NCBI RefSeq assembly: GCF_042242105.1
Contig: NC_092019.1
Span: forward strand, 12,334,328 to 12,398,327
Direction: 5' to 3'
Origin: Pempheris klunzingeri
Lineage: Eukaryota > Chordata > Actinopteri > Acropomatiformes > Pempheridae
Length of the DNA stretch: 64,000 bases
Shown here: positions 49,601 through 58,663 of the stretch, piece after piece
How positions within the stretch are numbered: position 1 is the first letter of the stretch
Layout: each line of letters opens with the position of its first letter
Made by a program: the position numbers and the translations under genes
Notes under the pieces: model-generated
Told to the model about the DNA's origin: nothing
The model's database searches: none
Seen by the model: only the letters and a program-made list of their open reading frames with translations

Positions 49601-51953
49601 AGACTCGAGATGGGCAAACACGTTACAGACTTCCCTTCAAAGCAGATCTAGCATCATCCTCTCCTCCTCCTCCTCCTCCTCTGTTCAGCTTCACATGGTT
49701 TCAGTCTAATCTACCTAGAAATCATCTCAAATGGAGCTGGAAACAAACATATCCATCTTGCTGTTTCCTTATAAGAGGCTCAGGTGTCAGACTACTTCCT
49801 GGTGGTAGGTGTTCCTCTCTGTGTTGGCATATTTTTTGAAGTTGTGCTGTCTCAAACAATGATAAGCAGGAATGTGTCTGAATGAGTCTCTGGCTCCCAG
49901 TATGACTATAGGCTGAGTCCCAGGCTGAGACATTCACCGAGCCTCGCTCTCTATCACAGTCAACAAACGGCCCATTCACAACTATGAACTGGTCACAGGA
50001 CTTCCTACAGCAGCTGCATGTGTCTGTGTGCCATGGTGTCTGCTTTTCAGCCCTGTGCCTGAAGCGAGTCAGCTCTAAGGTACAAGCAGGCCACATAATG
50101 CGACACAAATATGTATTTAAAAAACAGCCAGTGTGCTGTTATCTGCACCAGGTACCACGTCGCCTATGTTCCATGAGCGTGACTCATGATAAAATCAAAC
50201 AAAAAACAAAGGTGTGGACCAGGTCTAGTTATTTTCATGAACACTGCTATTCACAAAATGACATTGACTGTGACTTTGTCACTCCATCATGTCATAAGTT
50301 GATTTGAACTATCAAATCAGACCAAAAGCAGGAAGTCAAGGTAAAACACTGAGGGAGAACATCAATCTGTCCAGTGTGTGTTTGTACTACACAATAGACT
50401 AACAGCCTACAGCCATGCTAGAGGCTATGTGAGACTGGACTTAAGTACAGCAGTGTTTTGAGCTCAATGTTCACCATGATCATAATGAAAAATAGAGCAT
50501 ACTGATGCTAAACAGGTGAAATGTCACTGAGGTTATTAATATTCATCCTGTGGGGGACATTAGTTTCTGTGCCAAGTTTCACAGCAATCCTTCAGATAGT
50601 TATCGACTTCCACTCACAACAGAAAATGTAATGCCTCATGTTGGCACTACAGGAAAGGTCAGTGGGTTCCATCCTCTGGGGACCATGAATGTCTGCTAAA
50701 ATGTCACAGTTATCCATCAAGGAGTTGTTGAGATATTTCAGACACTTTTTAGTCACTTTTATTTTGGCTTTAATAGAGTATCTATTCCACAGTTTGTCTG
50801 TCGAGATCAAGTCTTGTGTGTCACAACCTTGAGTCCTTTCCCCCAGAGCAGCAGCGTCTCAGAGACAGAGGACTCTGGGATGGCCACCCTGACCAACCTT
50901 TCGTTCACTGACACCAGCCACACTGCCAGCTGGCAGCGTCAGGATACAGCTGTGCCAGGGACAATCACACACACACACACACACACTGAGTATATAGTGA
51001 CAACAGGAAAAAGACACTGCTGCTGAGCAAGAGTGGACTGAAGAGTATGTCCAGACACAAACGATCAATCTCTCGAGGTGATGACAGTTACTTTTTATGG
51101 TCCTTCAGAAGAAGACAGTCATGTGCTTCTTCACAAACTCTAACTCATTGTATCCCACCCAGCTGGAAAACACAATCCAGTGGCGTATTTTTCTCGTAGT
51201 TCAGTGGGAGGCTGAAATTCCAGGCATTGGTGCCATGCTTTACCTACTGAGCTTCTATTCATAGCTGGGAGCGAAAACCAGCGAACGCCAACAGGGTTAT
51301 GGGGCCTTTCTTTACATACGGTAGGCCAAAGGGTACAGCATGTCAACAGCACTGGCAGGGTTAGCAGGACAATTACCTGATAGCAGGATAATGATACAAG
51401 GTTAGGGGGTTGATCATTCCCTGTGCCGCTCAAAGGGCACAAGAGAAACTACTCATGCGTTAAGTCCTAGAGAGGGTAAAGCAACACAGGATCCTGCAGC
51501 AGTGTGGACGGGGAGGGTTGTGCATGTGTGGACGCCTTTGTTTGGCTGTGCACGCTGCAGTGGAGCTGAAGCTGCCTGTGGTGCCAGTTTGCAGTGAGGG
51601 AGAGCTTCATGCATGATCATTAACCTGCAGCCAAACATGCCTGCAACACCCACTTGTCTCATTCAGTCTATCATGTCCTGTCATGTCCTCATTCATCCTG
51701 ATCTGGGCCACACAAGAAAAAAAAAAACATCATGCAAGATTGAGCATGAAAACTACAGATTATTAACATGTTCACATATTATCAGGCGTGCAAATTTGGT
51801 GGTAAGTTTGCGGGCGGACCTGAGAAGCAGCACACCCGGGGTCACCCACCGGGAGCGACCGACCTACCTGAGCTGTTCTCCGGTGACGAGCACCTCGGCC
51901 AGCCGCTCCAGCTCTGCAGCCTTCTTCTGCATGGTGTTCCCGATCCCGTCCAT
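25263..51953 (-). CDS. deptor: deptor, DEP domain-containing mTOR-interacting protein (whole coding span, nine exons)
   Basis: DEPTOR is a cytoplasmic protein that binds mTOR in both mTORC1 and mTORC2 and restrains their kinase activity. Nine minus-strand exons, all bounded by AG and GT with matching phases, join to 1194 nt: 397 residues plus TGA. The known human protein is 409 residues; most of the difference is a shorter N-terminus. DEP1 covers about residues 24-107 (ELIDWLIEH core) and DEP2 about 133-207 (EFIDWLLQE core). A serine-rich linker of about 208-317 holds the beta-TrCP-type degron S274-S279 ([12 protein letters not shown] in human) and the [11 protein letters not shown] phosphosite cluster. 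A PDZ domain covers about 319-395 with the WGFVV loop at 328-332. By position S274/S275/S279 match human S286/S287/S291. There is no internal stop or frameshift, so the gene appears functional. Confidence 0.97.
26446..26476. repeat. (CA)n microsatellite in deptor intron 8
   Basis: Perfect CA run of about 30 bp on plus, so GT in the deptor transcript. Confidence 0.95.
27109..27140. repeat. Poly-C then (CT)n tract in deptor intron 8
   Basis: About 19 consecutive C are followed by CT dinucleotides. On the deptor strand this is a G-run next to GA repeats. Confidence 0.95.
27580..27735 (+). repeat. Dispersed repeat family B, copy 2
   Basis: TTGAGAAGATCGATACCACT, GCCAGGAGGGAG, CGCTTAGCTTAGC and CTACCAGCATCT occur in the same order as in the copy at 13365. 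It lies inside deptor intron 8. Confidence 0.45.
30583..30687 (-). CDS. deptor: deptor coding exon 8 (PDZ first half)
   Basis: The exon is preceded by CTCAG and followed by GTAGGG, 105 nt, 35 whole codons for residues 321-355. It encodes [18 protein letters not shown] and then [22 protein letters not shown] is the carboxylate-binding loop. The PDZ domain is the part of DEPTOR first shown to bind the mTOR FAT region. Confidence 0.97.
30987..31056. repeat. (GT)n microsatellite in deptor intron 7
   Basis: GT run with one TT interruption, about 60 bp, giving CA repeats in the deptor transcript. Confidence 0.95.
31200..31246. repeat. (GT)n microsatellite beside the deptor exon 7 donor
   Basis: About 37 bp of pure GT plus GC/GT variants on plus, giving CA repeats in the transcript. 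It starts roughly 10-20 nt past the exon 7 donor at 31256-31257. Confidence 0.95.
31258..31328 (-). CDS. deptor: deptor coding exon 7 (linker to PDZ)
   Basis: The exon is preceded by CAACAG and followed by GTAGGA, 71 nt, and encodes residues 297-320: [18 protein letters not shown] then LKKTFT. It leads into the PDZ domain. The donor is followed within about 15-20 nt by a long CA repeat in the transcript. Confidence 0.94.
31982..32010. repeat. (GATT)n tetranucleotide microsatellite
   Basis: About seven perfect GATT units in deptor intron 6. Confidence 0.95.
32700..32718. repeat. Short (GT)n run
   Basis: GT run of about 19 bp in deptor intron 6. Confidence 0.85.
32854..32874. repeat. Short (CA)n run
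   Basis: CA run of about 20 bp, about 140 bp from the GT run at 32700. The pair could form an inverted-repeat hairpin in the intron 6 transcript. Confidence 0.85.
33517..33654 (-). CDS. deptor: deptor coding exon 6 (degron exon)
   Basis: The exon is preceded by TATCAG and followed by GTGAGA, 138 nt, and encodes residues 251-297. It begins [20 protein letters not shown] and continues through [18 protein letters not shown]. This is the phosphodegron region: in mammals CK1 and mTOR phosphorylate these serines and SCF-beta-TrCP then ubiquitinates the protein. The human Phe before S291 is Tyr here (Y278). Both ends are phase 1. Confidence 0.96.
34323..34342. repeat. Short (GT)n run in deptor intron 5
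   Basis: Perfect GT run of about 18-20 bp. Confidence 0.85.
34555..34575. repeat. (GT)n run beside the deptor exon 5 donor
   Basis: Pure TG dinucleotides of about 21 bp, 17 nt past the exon 5 donor (34592-34593), giving CA repeats in the transcript. Confidence 0.95.
34594..34776 (-). CDS. deptor: deptor coding exon 5 (end of DEP2, basic patch, linker)
   Basis: The exon is preceded by TCTCCAG and followed by GTAGAA, 183 nt, and encodes residues 190-251. The [14 protein letters not shown] strand closes DEP2 and is followed by the basic run RRRRRL (209-215 region). [11 protein letters not shown] includes S232, the position of human S244, a reported proline-directed phosphosite. Both ends are phase 1, so skipping would keep frame. 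Confidence 0.96.
34777..40430 (-). other. deptor intron 4
   Basis: GT-AG intron of 5.7 kb. Besides the LINE fragment near its 3' end it holds a GCTGAG/CAGCTG-rich patch at 36391-36545. The remaining 36.6-40.4 kb is AT-rich unique-looking sequence without an exon I can support. Confidence 0.9.
34903..36062 (-). mobile_element. CR1/L2-like LINE fragment with internal deletion, deptor intron 4
   Basis: Read on the minus strand, 35297-35569 encodes the C-terminal part of a non-LTR retrotransposon reverse-transcriptase protein ([19 protein letters not shown], then [16 protein letters not shown] and [10 protein letters not shown]). Segment 35780-36043 encodes an upstream piece ([19 protein letters not shown], then VFRIA). 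In intact fish LINEs these two pieces are separated by most of the RT domain, so a large internal part is missing. The 3' end carries AATAAA (34924-34929) and ends in ATTCTGATTC, an L2-like simple tail. The family motifs are recognised from memory of teleost LINE proteins. Confidence 0.75.
40431..40609 (-). CDS. deptor: deptor coding exon 4 (second DEP domain, main part)
   Basis: The exon is preceded by CCCCAG and followed by GTGAGG, 179 nt, and encodes residues 130-190. It holds [13 protein letters not shown], the [20 protein letters not shown] helix-turn and LLEHGIVQH. Length and phases equal those of exon 2, as expected if the two DEP halves arose by internal duplication. Confidence 0.97.
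42017..42044. repeat. (CTGT)n tetranucleotide microsatellite
   Basis: About seven perfect CTGT units. Confidence 0.95.
45099..45122. repeat. (AC)n microsatellite
   Basis: Perfect AC run of about 24 bp. Confidence 0.95.
45783..46370 (-). repeat. Dispersed repeat family A, inverted copy in two pieces
   Basis: An inverted AATGCTAACATGCTAATGTC / TTAGCATGTTAGCATC cluster at 45848-45925 and an inverted GAGGTATTTTAGTCTGGAC block near 46320-46340 match the two ends of the plus-strand copy at 17780. About 350 bp of other sequence lies between them. Confidence 0.5.
46577..46660. repeat. (GCGT)n-(GT)n microsatellite
   Basis: About 60 bp of perfect GCGT units followed by GT. Every unit carries a CpG, so it is a CpG-dense alternating purine-pyrimidine tract in an otherwise CpG-poor intron. 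Confidence 0.95.
48007..48130 (-). CDS. deptor: deptor coding exon 3 (end of DEP1 and linker)
   Basis: The exon is preceded by TTTTCAG and followed by GTAAGA, 124 nt, and encodes residues 89-130. It starts [20 protein letters not shown], the beta-hairpin end of DEP1, and runs into the inter-DEP linker ending MRGQRIYEK, closely matching known DEPTOR sequence. Confidence 0.96.
48131..48911 (-). other. deptor intron 2
   Basis: GT-AG intron of 781 bp joining the two DEP1 exons. Nothing notable is seen in it. Confidence 0.9.
48912..49090 (-). CDS. deptor: deptor coding exon 2 (first DEP domain, main part)
   Basis: The exon is preceded by CTCCAG and followed by GTAAGG, 179 nt, and encodes residues 29-89. 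It holds the DEP core: [19 protein letters not shown], then the IDWLIEH helix, then the acidic-basic [15 protein letters not shown] helix and SIIHH. DEP domains are about 80-residue modules; in DEPTOR the tandem pair contributes to mTOR and lipid contacts. Confidence 0.97.
49091..51867 (-). other. deptor intron 1
   Basis: GT-AG intron of 2.8 kb. It holds a short (TCC)n run at 49661-49680 and a family A repeat at 50405-50745. Confidence 0.9.
50405..50745 (-). repeat. Dispersed repeat family A, inverted copy in deptor intron 1
   Basis: Inverted matches to the 17780 copy include TTCATCCTGTGGGGGACAT, CATCCTCTGGGGACCATGAA and a GTTGAGATATTTCAG block near 50728-50742. A GCCATGCTAGAGGC segment lies at the other end. 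Confidence 0.5.
51868..51953 (-). CDS. deptor: deptor coding exon 1
   Basis: The ATG at 51953 begins [20 protein letters not shown], and the exon ends in GEQL plus two bases of an Arg codon before GTAGGT. The [13 protein letters not shown] stretch matches the start of the conserved part of DEPTOR, just before DEP1. The N-terminus is about 12 residues shorter than in human. An AG six bases upstream (TTAGCAG, then AGAG before the ATG) could be an acceptor for an upstream 5' UTR exon. No other in-frame ATG was seen close upstream. Confidence 0.93.
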
Positions 51954-52690
51954 CTCTCTGCTAACACAAGAGGCACACACCAGGGGTGTTTGGTTGTTTT
52001 TTTTGTTGTTGCCAAAGGGCCACACACAAAGGCATCATTCTGCACTGGGAAAATGCACCAGCCTTGCATGTTTTTTTGTAAATGAGTAAACATGCTGTGC
52101 AGCAGAGTGCGGACCCGTGGCTCTCTAGCTGACAAATATACAGAAAGAGGAGCGGATGCGTTGAACAACAAAGGCGTGCAAGCATCCACGCGGCGATGGT
52201 TACAGAGAATAAACAACGCACTGACACCTCGGATTTTGCTCACCCTTCAAGCACCATGGAGAGGGAGGAAAGAGGAGATTATCTATTATTCCTTTGATGA
52301 ATGAGGAGGGGAGGCTATTCCATGCCAGGAAACACATGCAACAACGGAGGCAGCCAGAAGTCTCAGCGTGCGAGCAGCTCCATCAGCAGCAGTCCACTTG
52401 TAATTCCTCGAAAACCTCCAAAATGTCTGCACGCATGCATTCCCTTTATGAACCCTCTCCGTTTGTGCGCTGCTGTTCGGATGCGTCGCTCGGAAGGACA
52501 GCCGAGGGGTCCTCAGGGTGCAGGCTGTCACTGACACTGACACACCACAGGGGGATGCGTGCACGTTTCTCTCCACGGTGAAGTCAGTCAGCGCCCATCC
52601 ACGAGCCTCCGCACTGGCTGGACGCTGCTATCGTCAATGGGGGAGTTAACCGGGAGGGGGGCGGGGTTACAGGGCTGCGTGGGAGCGCTC
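51954..52690 (-). promoter_or_regulatory. Candidate deptor promoter / 5' UTR region
   Basis: This is the region directly upstream of the deptor ATG, relatively G+C- and CpG-rich up to about 52680, where composition falls to AT-rich spacer. A TTTATACA element lies at about 52692 on the plus strand. The transcription start and any 5' UTR exon could not be fixed. The call rests on position and composition. Confidence 0.35.
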
Positions 52691-53840
52691 GATTTATACA
52701 CCACGATTGTGTGTTTTACAGGGGTGGGACTTTGGATGTAATTTGACATCATTGTGTAATAGTTTTTAAACCTCTCTTCTTTACAAGCGTTTTTTCCACT
52801 AACGAAGGGTTTATTACATAGTGAGGAAGTGCAGCTGAGTTGAAGTAGGTAGGATGGATAGAGGGTTGGGGGATGAAGAGGGGATGAGGGATGAAGGGGA
52901 TGATGGGGAGAGGGATGAGGGGATGAAGGGGAGAGGGCAAGAAGGTAAGGAATAAGTAGACTGGCAACATGAAGTCAGGAGGGAAGCTTTTTTTTAAAAA
53001 AATAAATAAAAGTAAATGTTTTTCTGAAAAGATTTGTTGCATCATTTTTGTTAATAATGGTGGCTGATCGCCTTATGGTCAATAAAAAGGGACATGTCAC
53101 CACTTTCTTATTCCGCTCTACAACTGGGAATGAGAGACATTTAATCAGCTTTTCTCCTTCCCACTCACCTTTCAATCCATTTCACTCAAAGTGCAAGCAA
53201 TGAGTTTGTGATTAAGTCTGATATTTTTTCATAACTGCTGAACATATTTCCGAGGAGCTTTATTTTTTTACATTGAATGCACCAGAAATCCTAATTTTGA
53301 ACATTTAATCAGTGATTCCCAGGAGGATCTCTTGCGAATCAGCATCCGCTAAATGAGATTGTTTTCCCTGAGCTGTCAGTGAGATTTCACCTGCCTGAAT
53401 GTCATCTACTTCATAAAATGCAAATATTATACACCCAGTAGTAAAATAAGATGTAAATGTAATGGTCACAGCTAAAATTGTCATTGTAGCAACTCAGCAC
53501 ACAGCATACAAAAAGAAAACAGCTGGCAATTCATCTTGTAGTGAAAATTCCATATGTTGATCATCCCAAACATCTTTCTTACAGCTCTATGGCCTGTCCA
53601 ACTAAGTTCAAGAAAATACAATCATAGGCTATCAAAATATCCTGTCAACATGAAGAATCACAAATTATATGTGGAGGATTTATCTTTAAAAAGATGAACA
53701 CATTTACTTGTTATTCACAACAATCACAGTAACATGTGAAACAGACAAGTTTCTGTAGCTGAGGTAAAACATAAAACCAACGCTTCCACCCAGGACAGAT
53801 GAAGTCATCTGGCTGTTCATTGGCTGTACTAGTAAGCATG

Positions 53841-53892
<52 letters not shown>

Positions 53893-53928
53893 CAGAAAAA
53901 TGCCATACTACTATCTCTAACCTACATA
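52691..53928. other. Intergenic spacer
   Basis: AT-rich sequence with a GATGAGGGGA-type purine-rich stretch at about 52855-52940 and a (GT)n run at 53843-53890 just before the Tc1-like element. No gene was seen. Confidence 0.6.
53843..53890. repeat. (GT)n microsatellite
   Basis: Perfect GT run of about 48 bp, ending 38 bp before the Tc1-like element. Confidence 0.97.
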
Positions 53929-55535
53929 CAGTGGTGTGAAAAAGTATTTGCCCCCTTACAGATTTCTTCTGTTTTTGCTTTTTTGTCACACTTACATGTT
54001 TCAGATCACCAAACCAATTTTAATATCAGACAAAGATGACCTGAGTAAACACAAAAAGCAGTTTTTAAATGATGATTTCATTTATTAAGGGAAAAAAGCT
54101 ATCCAAACCAACCTGGCCCGATGTGAAAAAGTAATTGCCCCCTAAACCTAATAACTGATTGTGCCACCCTTGGCGGCAACAACTGCAACCAAGCGTTTGC
54201 AATAACTGGCGATGAGTCTTTCACATCGCTGTGGGGGAATTTTGGCCCACTCTTCTTTGCAGAATTGTCTTAATTCAGCCACATTGGAGGGTTTTCGAGC
54301 ATGAATGGCCTGTTTAAGGTCATGCCACAGCATCTCAATCAGATTTAAGTCCTGACTTTGACTAGGTCACTCCAAAACCTTCACTTTGGTTTTTTTGAGC
54401 TATTCAGAGGTGGACTTGCTGGTGTGCTTCGGAACATTGTCCTGCTGCATAACCCAAGTGCGCTTGTGCTTAAGGTCACGAACTGATGGCCGGACATTCT
54501 CCTTCAGGATTTTCTGGTAGAGAGCAGAATTCATGGTTCCATCAATTACGGCAAGTTGTCCAGGTCCTGAAGGAGCAAAGCAGCCCCAGACCATCACACT
54601 ACCACCACCATGTTTGATGTTCTTTTTCTGAAATGCTGTGTTAGTTTTACGCCAGATGTAACAGGACGCACACCTTCCAAAAAGTTGCACTTTTGTCCCG
54701 TCAGTCCACAGAATATTTTCCCAAAAGTGTGGGGGATCATCAAGATGTTTTTTTGGCAAATGTGAGATGTGCCTTTGTGTTCTTTTTGGTCAGCAGTGGT
54801 TTTCACCTTGGAACTCTCCCATGGAGGCCATTTTTGCCCAGTCTCTTTCTTATTGTTGAATCATGGACACTGACCTTAACTGAGGCAAGTGAGGCCTGCA
54901 GTGCTTTAGATGTTGTTTGGGGTTCTTTTGTGACCTCCTGCATGAGACGTTGATGCACTCTTGGAGTCATTTTGGTAGGCCGGTAGTCCTAGGAAGGTTC
55001 ACCACTGCTCCATGTTTTCTCCATTCGTGGATAATGGCTCTCACTGTTGTTCGCTGGAGTCCCAAAGACTTAGAAATGGCTTTGTAACCCTTTCCAGACT
55101 GATAGATGCCAATAACTTTGTTTCTTGTCTGTTCTTGAATTGCTTTAGATCGGGGCATGTTGTGTTGCATTTTGAGATCTTTCAGCCTACTTCATGTTGT
55201 CTATTTAAGTGATTTCTTGATTCTACAGCTCTGGCAGTAATCAGGCCTGGGTGTGGCAAGTGAAATTGAACTCAGCTTTCAAAAATGTGGTGAATCACAG
55301 TTAATTCATGATTTAACAAGGGGGGGCAATTACTTTTTCACATAGGGCCAGGTTGGTTTGGATAGCTTTTTTCCCTTAATAAATGAAATCATCATTTAAA
55401 AACTGCTTTTTGTGTTTATTCAGGTCATCTATGTCTGATATTAAAATTTGTTTGATGATCTGAAACATGTAAGTGTGACAATAAAGCAAAAACAGAAGAA
55501 ATCTGTAAGGGGGCAAATACTTTTTCACACCACTG
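53929..55535 (-). mobile_element. Tc1/mariner-like DNA transposon, 1607 bp, IR/DR type
   Basis: The element is bounded by TA at 53927-53928 and 55536-55537, the expected target-site duplication. Ends begin CAGTGGTGTGAAAAAGTATT and are mirrored at the right end. The inverted repeats are long (about 53929-54142 and 55321-55535). Each carries a second inner copy of the end motif (TGTGAAAAAGTAATTGCCCC against outer TGTGAAAAAGTATTTGCCCC), the IR/DR layout of fish Tc1 elements such as Sleeping Beauty. The transposase between them is broken, so the copy is non-autonomous, although the ends still look intact. Confidence 0.95.
54148..55170 (-). pseudogene. Tc1-like transposase, inactivated
   Basis: The minus-strand reading begins MQHNMPRSKAIQEQTRNKV at 55170, followed by a helix-turn-helix region (GYKAISKSLGLQRTTVRAII). 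After a stop near 54967 the frame is lost, and the catalytic region resumes at 54759 (KKHLDDPPHFWENILWTDG). First Asp is in WTDGTKV, second in MQQDNVPKHTS and the Glu in LNLIEMLW, with 34 residues between the last two, so the DD34E arrangement is recognisable. At least two in-frame stops lie between the second Asp and the Glu (just after STSE and just before PSQSQD). Multiple lesions mean it cannot make active transposase. Confidence 0.9.
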
Positions 55536-56324
55536 TATACACAAAAAAAAGAGTAAAAACCCGAAGGTTTTCAAAACATACTCAAAACTTTTTCTATCTT
55601 GTATCCTGTGTTAGATTTCTCTGCTGGTGCCTTAGAAAAAATGTTTATTAGAAGGATATTCATATGAGATGAACAAATTAATGGCTCTCGGTCAAGAGAT
55701 GTGTGAACATACTGTTCTTTATCTGTGGAGCATTTCACAATGTAATTTAAAGCTCAGCATTCAAGAGAATCAGTGTTCACTCAGTACGTAGAGAAATGGG
55801 TTCATGACTTGTGGACTAAACTTAAACTGCATACATAATGAATGGTACATAGAATTATGTTGTATATGATTATCTTAAAAGCAAAGAGAGTTGTGTGCCT
55901 GGCTGAGCAATATTTTATCAATTAGACAGAGATTACAAAAAAATCTTTTTACCAGGATAAAATGTGAGTATCTAGCAGTTTCATTTTAAATATGCTATTT
56001 GAAGGAATGTAGAAGTTCTTTATGATCTGATAATATTTTTGGTTTTGTTTTATTTTTGCTCTTTTTTTGTATATATTATGGAAGATGTAGGTTTTGTAAA
56101 ATAATGGTGTCTCGAAATCCCATGTCGGATGGGCTAGAGGTTTAGCATGACACAGAAATAAAAAACTAAACTAAACATATAAACTATACACATGTATGAC
56201 CACATAAGCTGTTGTATGTGTTTGACCTGAGGAGCAAACTAACAATGAAAATAGAACAAAACCCACACTGCAAAGACTGAAAACCACAAAATGTTCAAAG
56301 CTGTCACAGATATAATGCAGCTGT

Positions 56325-56700
56325 AACCACCATGACGTCACCCTCTGGTTTGGTGGCTGTCATTTTCAAGTCTCTAGTTTGGCTTTACGGGCATCACCAT
56401 CTTGATTTTGGAACCACAAATGGCGTTCATTCCACAAACACCTCCGTGTCTGATTGGTTAAGTATAGGCATGACCCCCCCTGATTGGTTGGTCACAAGGT
56501 AGTCCCACCCTTAAGTATATTCTGCTTTATCACCAGCTTTGCTCTAAATGAGACCATAGTTTACAAAATGAACATCATGCTGTATGAAACTGGCGACTGA
56601 AACTGATTAGGAACATGTTTACTCTGGTAACAAATCAAGTGAGAAGTGGGCTCATTTTCTCATAGACTTCCATACATTCTGACTTCCTCTGGTATCAAAG
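56325..56700 (+). repeat. Dispersed repeat family C, copy 2
   Basis: It contains GATTGGTTAAGTATAGGCAT, ATGAGACCATAGTTTACAAA and a terminal CATAGACTTCCATACATTCT. The inverted copy is at 14690-14945. It is probably an old non-autonomous element. Confidence 0.4.
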
Positions 56701-57571
56701 CAGAGTCATCTCCTGCAGGCCATTAGAAAGAATGCAGCTTTAAGGCACTTCCGCTCTGACTTCACTTTCACACTGACACATGGTGGGGCCCTGTTTGTGC
56801 CTCTTCAACAACTTTAAGGCCTCATTGACCTGTGGCTCTTGATATTTCAGGTCTTTTGCCAGAAACACTTGACAAGAACAAGTATAACTTAGTGATGGAG
56901 GGATAATTTATCAAAGTGCATCGAGGCGTTTCTCCTCCATAAACAGGAAACTAACCACACCATTGCCAAGCTCTTGGTTGAGGAGTGGGTTTGTCTGTGT
57001 TGTGTAGTATTCATACCGACCAGGGGTGAAATTTCGACTCAAACCTGTTTAGAGAGATGTGCCGCTTGTTGAACATCACTAAATGGATGAATGAATGATG
57101 GCGAATCCCAACAATGGCTACCCAACATCCAACGTCAATCTGAGGTCTCCTTTGGCTCAAACTGGATCCATTCTGAGTGTGCACAGCCTGCTTGGATAGA
57201 AACCAGGGAGATGAGGAAGGGAACTGTTGCCTATGGGCCATTGAAAAAGGGAAGCCACTCCACAGCAGCACCAGTGTTGGTGGGAGTTCAGAGAGCCTCG
57301 ATCCTCGATCAAGTTATAATCTCAAAGATTTTCAGTCAAGTAAACAAAGTTATTATGTCACCATTTAGGGCTGAACGAGTTAATACTATGATGATTGGTC
57401 TGATGAGCTCAGTGACTCTGACCTGCCCCTCCTCTAATGAATGTTGACTCCACACCCAGTTCATAATAATCAAAGAACACTGCAAATGCAAAAGCCATTT
57501 TGCTTTGTGTCTTTGTGCACCTTCAACAGTAACGATGTTCAAGAGATTCTGAGATGAGAGTGGGCCCGTAT

Positions 57572-57618
57572 CACGTGACATGCATGAGCGAATCACGCCC
57601 CGGTCACGCGTAGCCAAT
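57572..57618 (+). promoter_or_regulatory. Promoter-like segment: E-box and CCAAT box
   Basis: A CACGTG at 57572-57577 and a CCAAT at 57614-57618 lie in a short CpG-containing patch, about 80 bp before a possible exon at 57693-57771. No transcript can be assigned. Confidence 0.25.
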
Positions 57619-58582
57619 CAGCGAGCAAATTAATGATGGAGAAAAAACTGGAGCAAAAAGGTAGCAAGAAGCCGAGTATCTTCTAATTGCAGCAGGTATG
57701 GGTTGCAAAGGACTGAGCCTGCAAGTATTTTCACCGCCTCTGGACCACTTGTGTGCGTCAATGACACCAAAGTAAGTGCGCATCCCACCTGTTCATGTAT
57801 TCACATGTCTGAGTGCCTTAATGCAGCCTCGGTTGGACCAATAATTAGATGTAACAAGCTTCATGTTTCATGCACATTAAACCAGAGGCGATGTAGAGAC
57901 ATTTGCACTCTCTTCAGACTAAATAGTGCGCAGTTATTTTAGCAGACATTGTAGAGGAAAGCGATATCTGATGTTCCAGATAAGTTATGTGAGTTCTCTT
58001 CAGTGTGTTGCAGTATTGGAGCACTTTTCTTGTTACATTTAATTGTTATATTTGATTATAAATATAAATACGTAGACCTTGCCTGTTCTCGGTGGACACC
58101 ATGTGGACGGCTATTATCCTGGACACTTAATCTCACGTACAGATCACATTTTCCCATGCTGATACACTTTGCTGGAGCAGAGCTGACAGATCCGCAGAGG
58201 TTTTCCCTCTACTGGTTGATCTGTAAACTACGGCGGCCGAGAGGTGCGGCGTAAAACCATGGTGTGAATCAGAATGAGAAACAAACTTTATTGTGGTTAT
58301 TGTAGAATAGCATACAATATAAATATAAACCATCCATCACTCACATGATATATCCGTCTCCTCTGTTTATATTTTTGGTTTTTTTAAAATATTAGTTTCT
58401 TTCGTCGTTGATACTGCAAGTCTGACCGCGACATCTGCTGGGCAATGAAGGCATTGCCGGTCACGAGATTTGCGAGATTTGCGACGGAAGTAGGCCTTGT
58501 GTTTCGACATAGAGAGACAATGTACGAGCCAGTATGCTTTGTTGATTTGAAAAATATAAATGGTTTTTAAGAAATTACGTGC

Positions 58583-58655
58583 GGGCCAGTGGCGCAATGG
58601 ATAACGCGTCTGACTACGGATCAGAAGATTCTAGGTTCGACTCCTGGCTGGCTCG
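58583..58655 (+). tRNA. tRNA-Arg (anticodon ACG)
   Basis: A 73-nt cloverleaf folds cleanly. The 7-bp acceptor stem GGGCCAG/CTGGCTC has one G-U pair, with discriminator G at 58655. The D arm contains the A box TGGCGCAATGG (58590-58600). The anticodon stem TCTGA/TCAGA encloses the loop CTACGGA, giving anticodon ACG. The T arm contains the B box GGTTCGACTCC (58634-58644) and one T-G pair where the common vertebrate sequence, as I recall it, has C-G. There is no intron and no encoded CCA. It matches the standard vertebrate tRNA-Arg-ACG nearly base for base, so it is very probably functional. Confidence 0.96.
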
Positions 58656-58659
58656 TATC

Positions 58660-58663
58660 TTTT
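58660..58663 (+). terminator. Pol III terminator of tRNA-Arg
   Basis: A run of four T starts five bases after the tRNA end, the usual RNA polymerase III stop signal. Confidence 0.75.

Larger units (their letters stand above)
55538..58582. other. Intergenic spacer with repeat and promoter-like segments
   Basis: About 3 kb with no gene I can name. It holds a family C repeat at 56325-56700 and a CACGTG plus CCAAT segment near 57570-57620, followed by a possible short exon (57693-57771). Confidence 0.5.

Noticed and set aside
51613..52581. Long frames on both strands around deptor exon 1
   Set aside because: CpG-rich promoter sequence with few stops. Only 51868-51953 on minus has recognised coding sequence.
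58003..58254. An 83-codon plus-strand frame before the tRNA
   Set aside because: No recognisable domain, no splice support, and ordinary AT-rich spacer composition.
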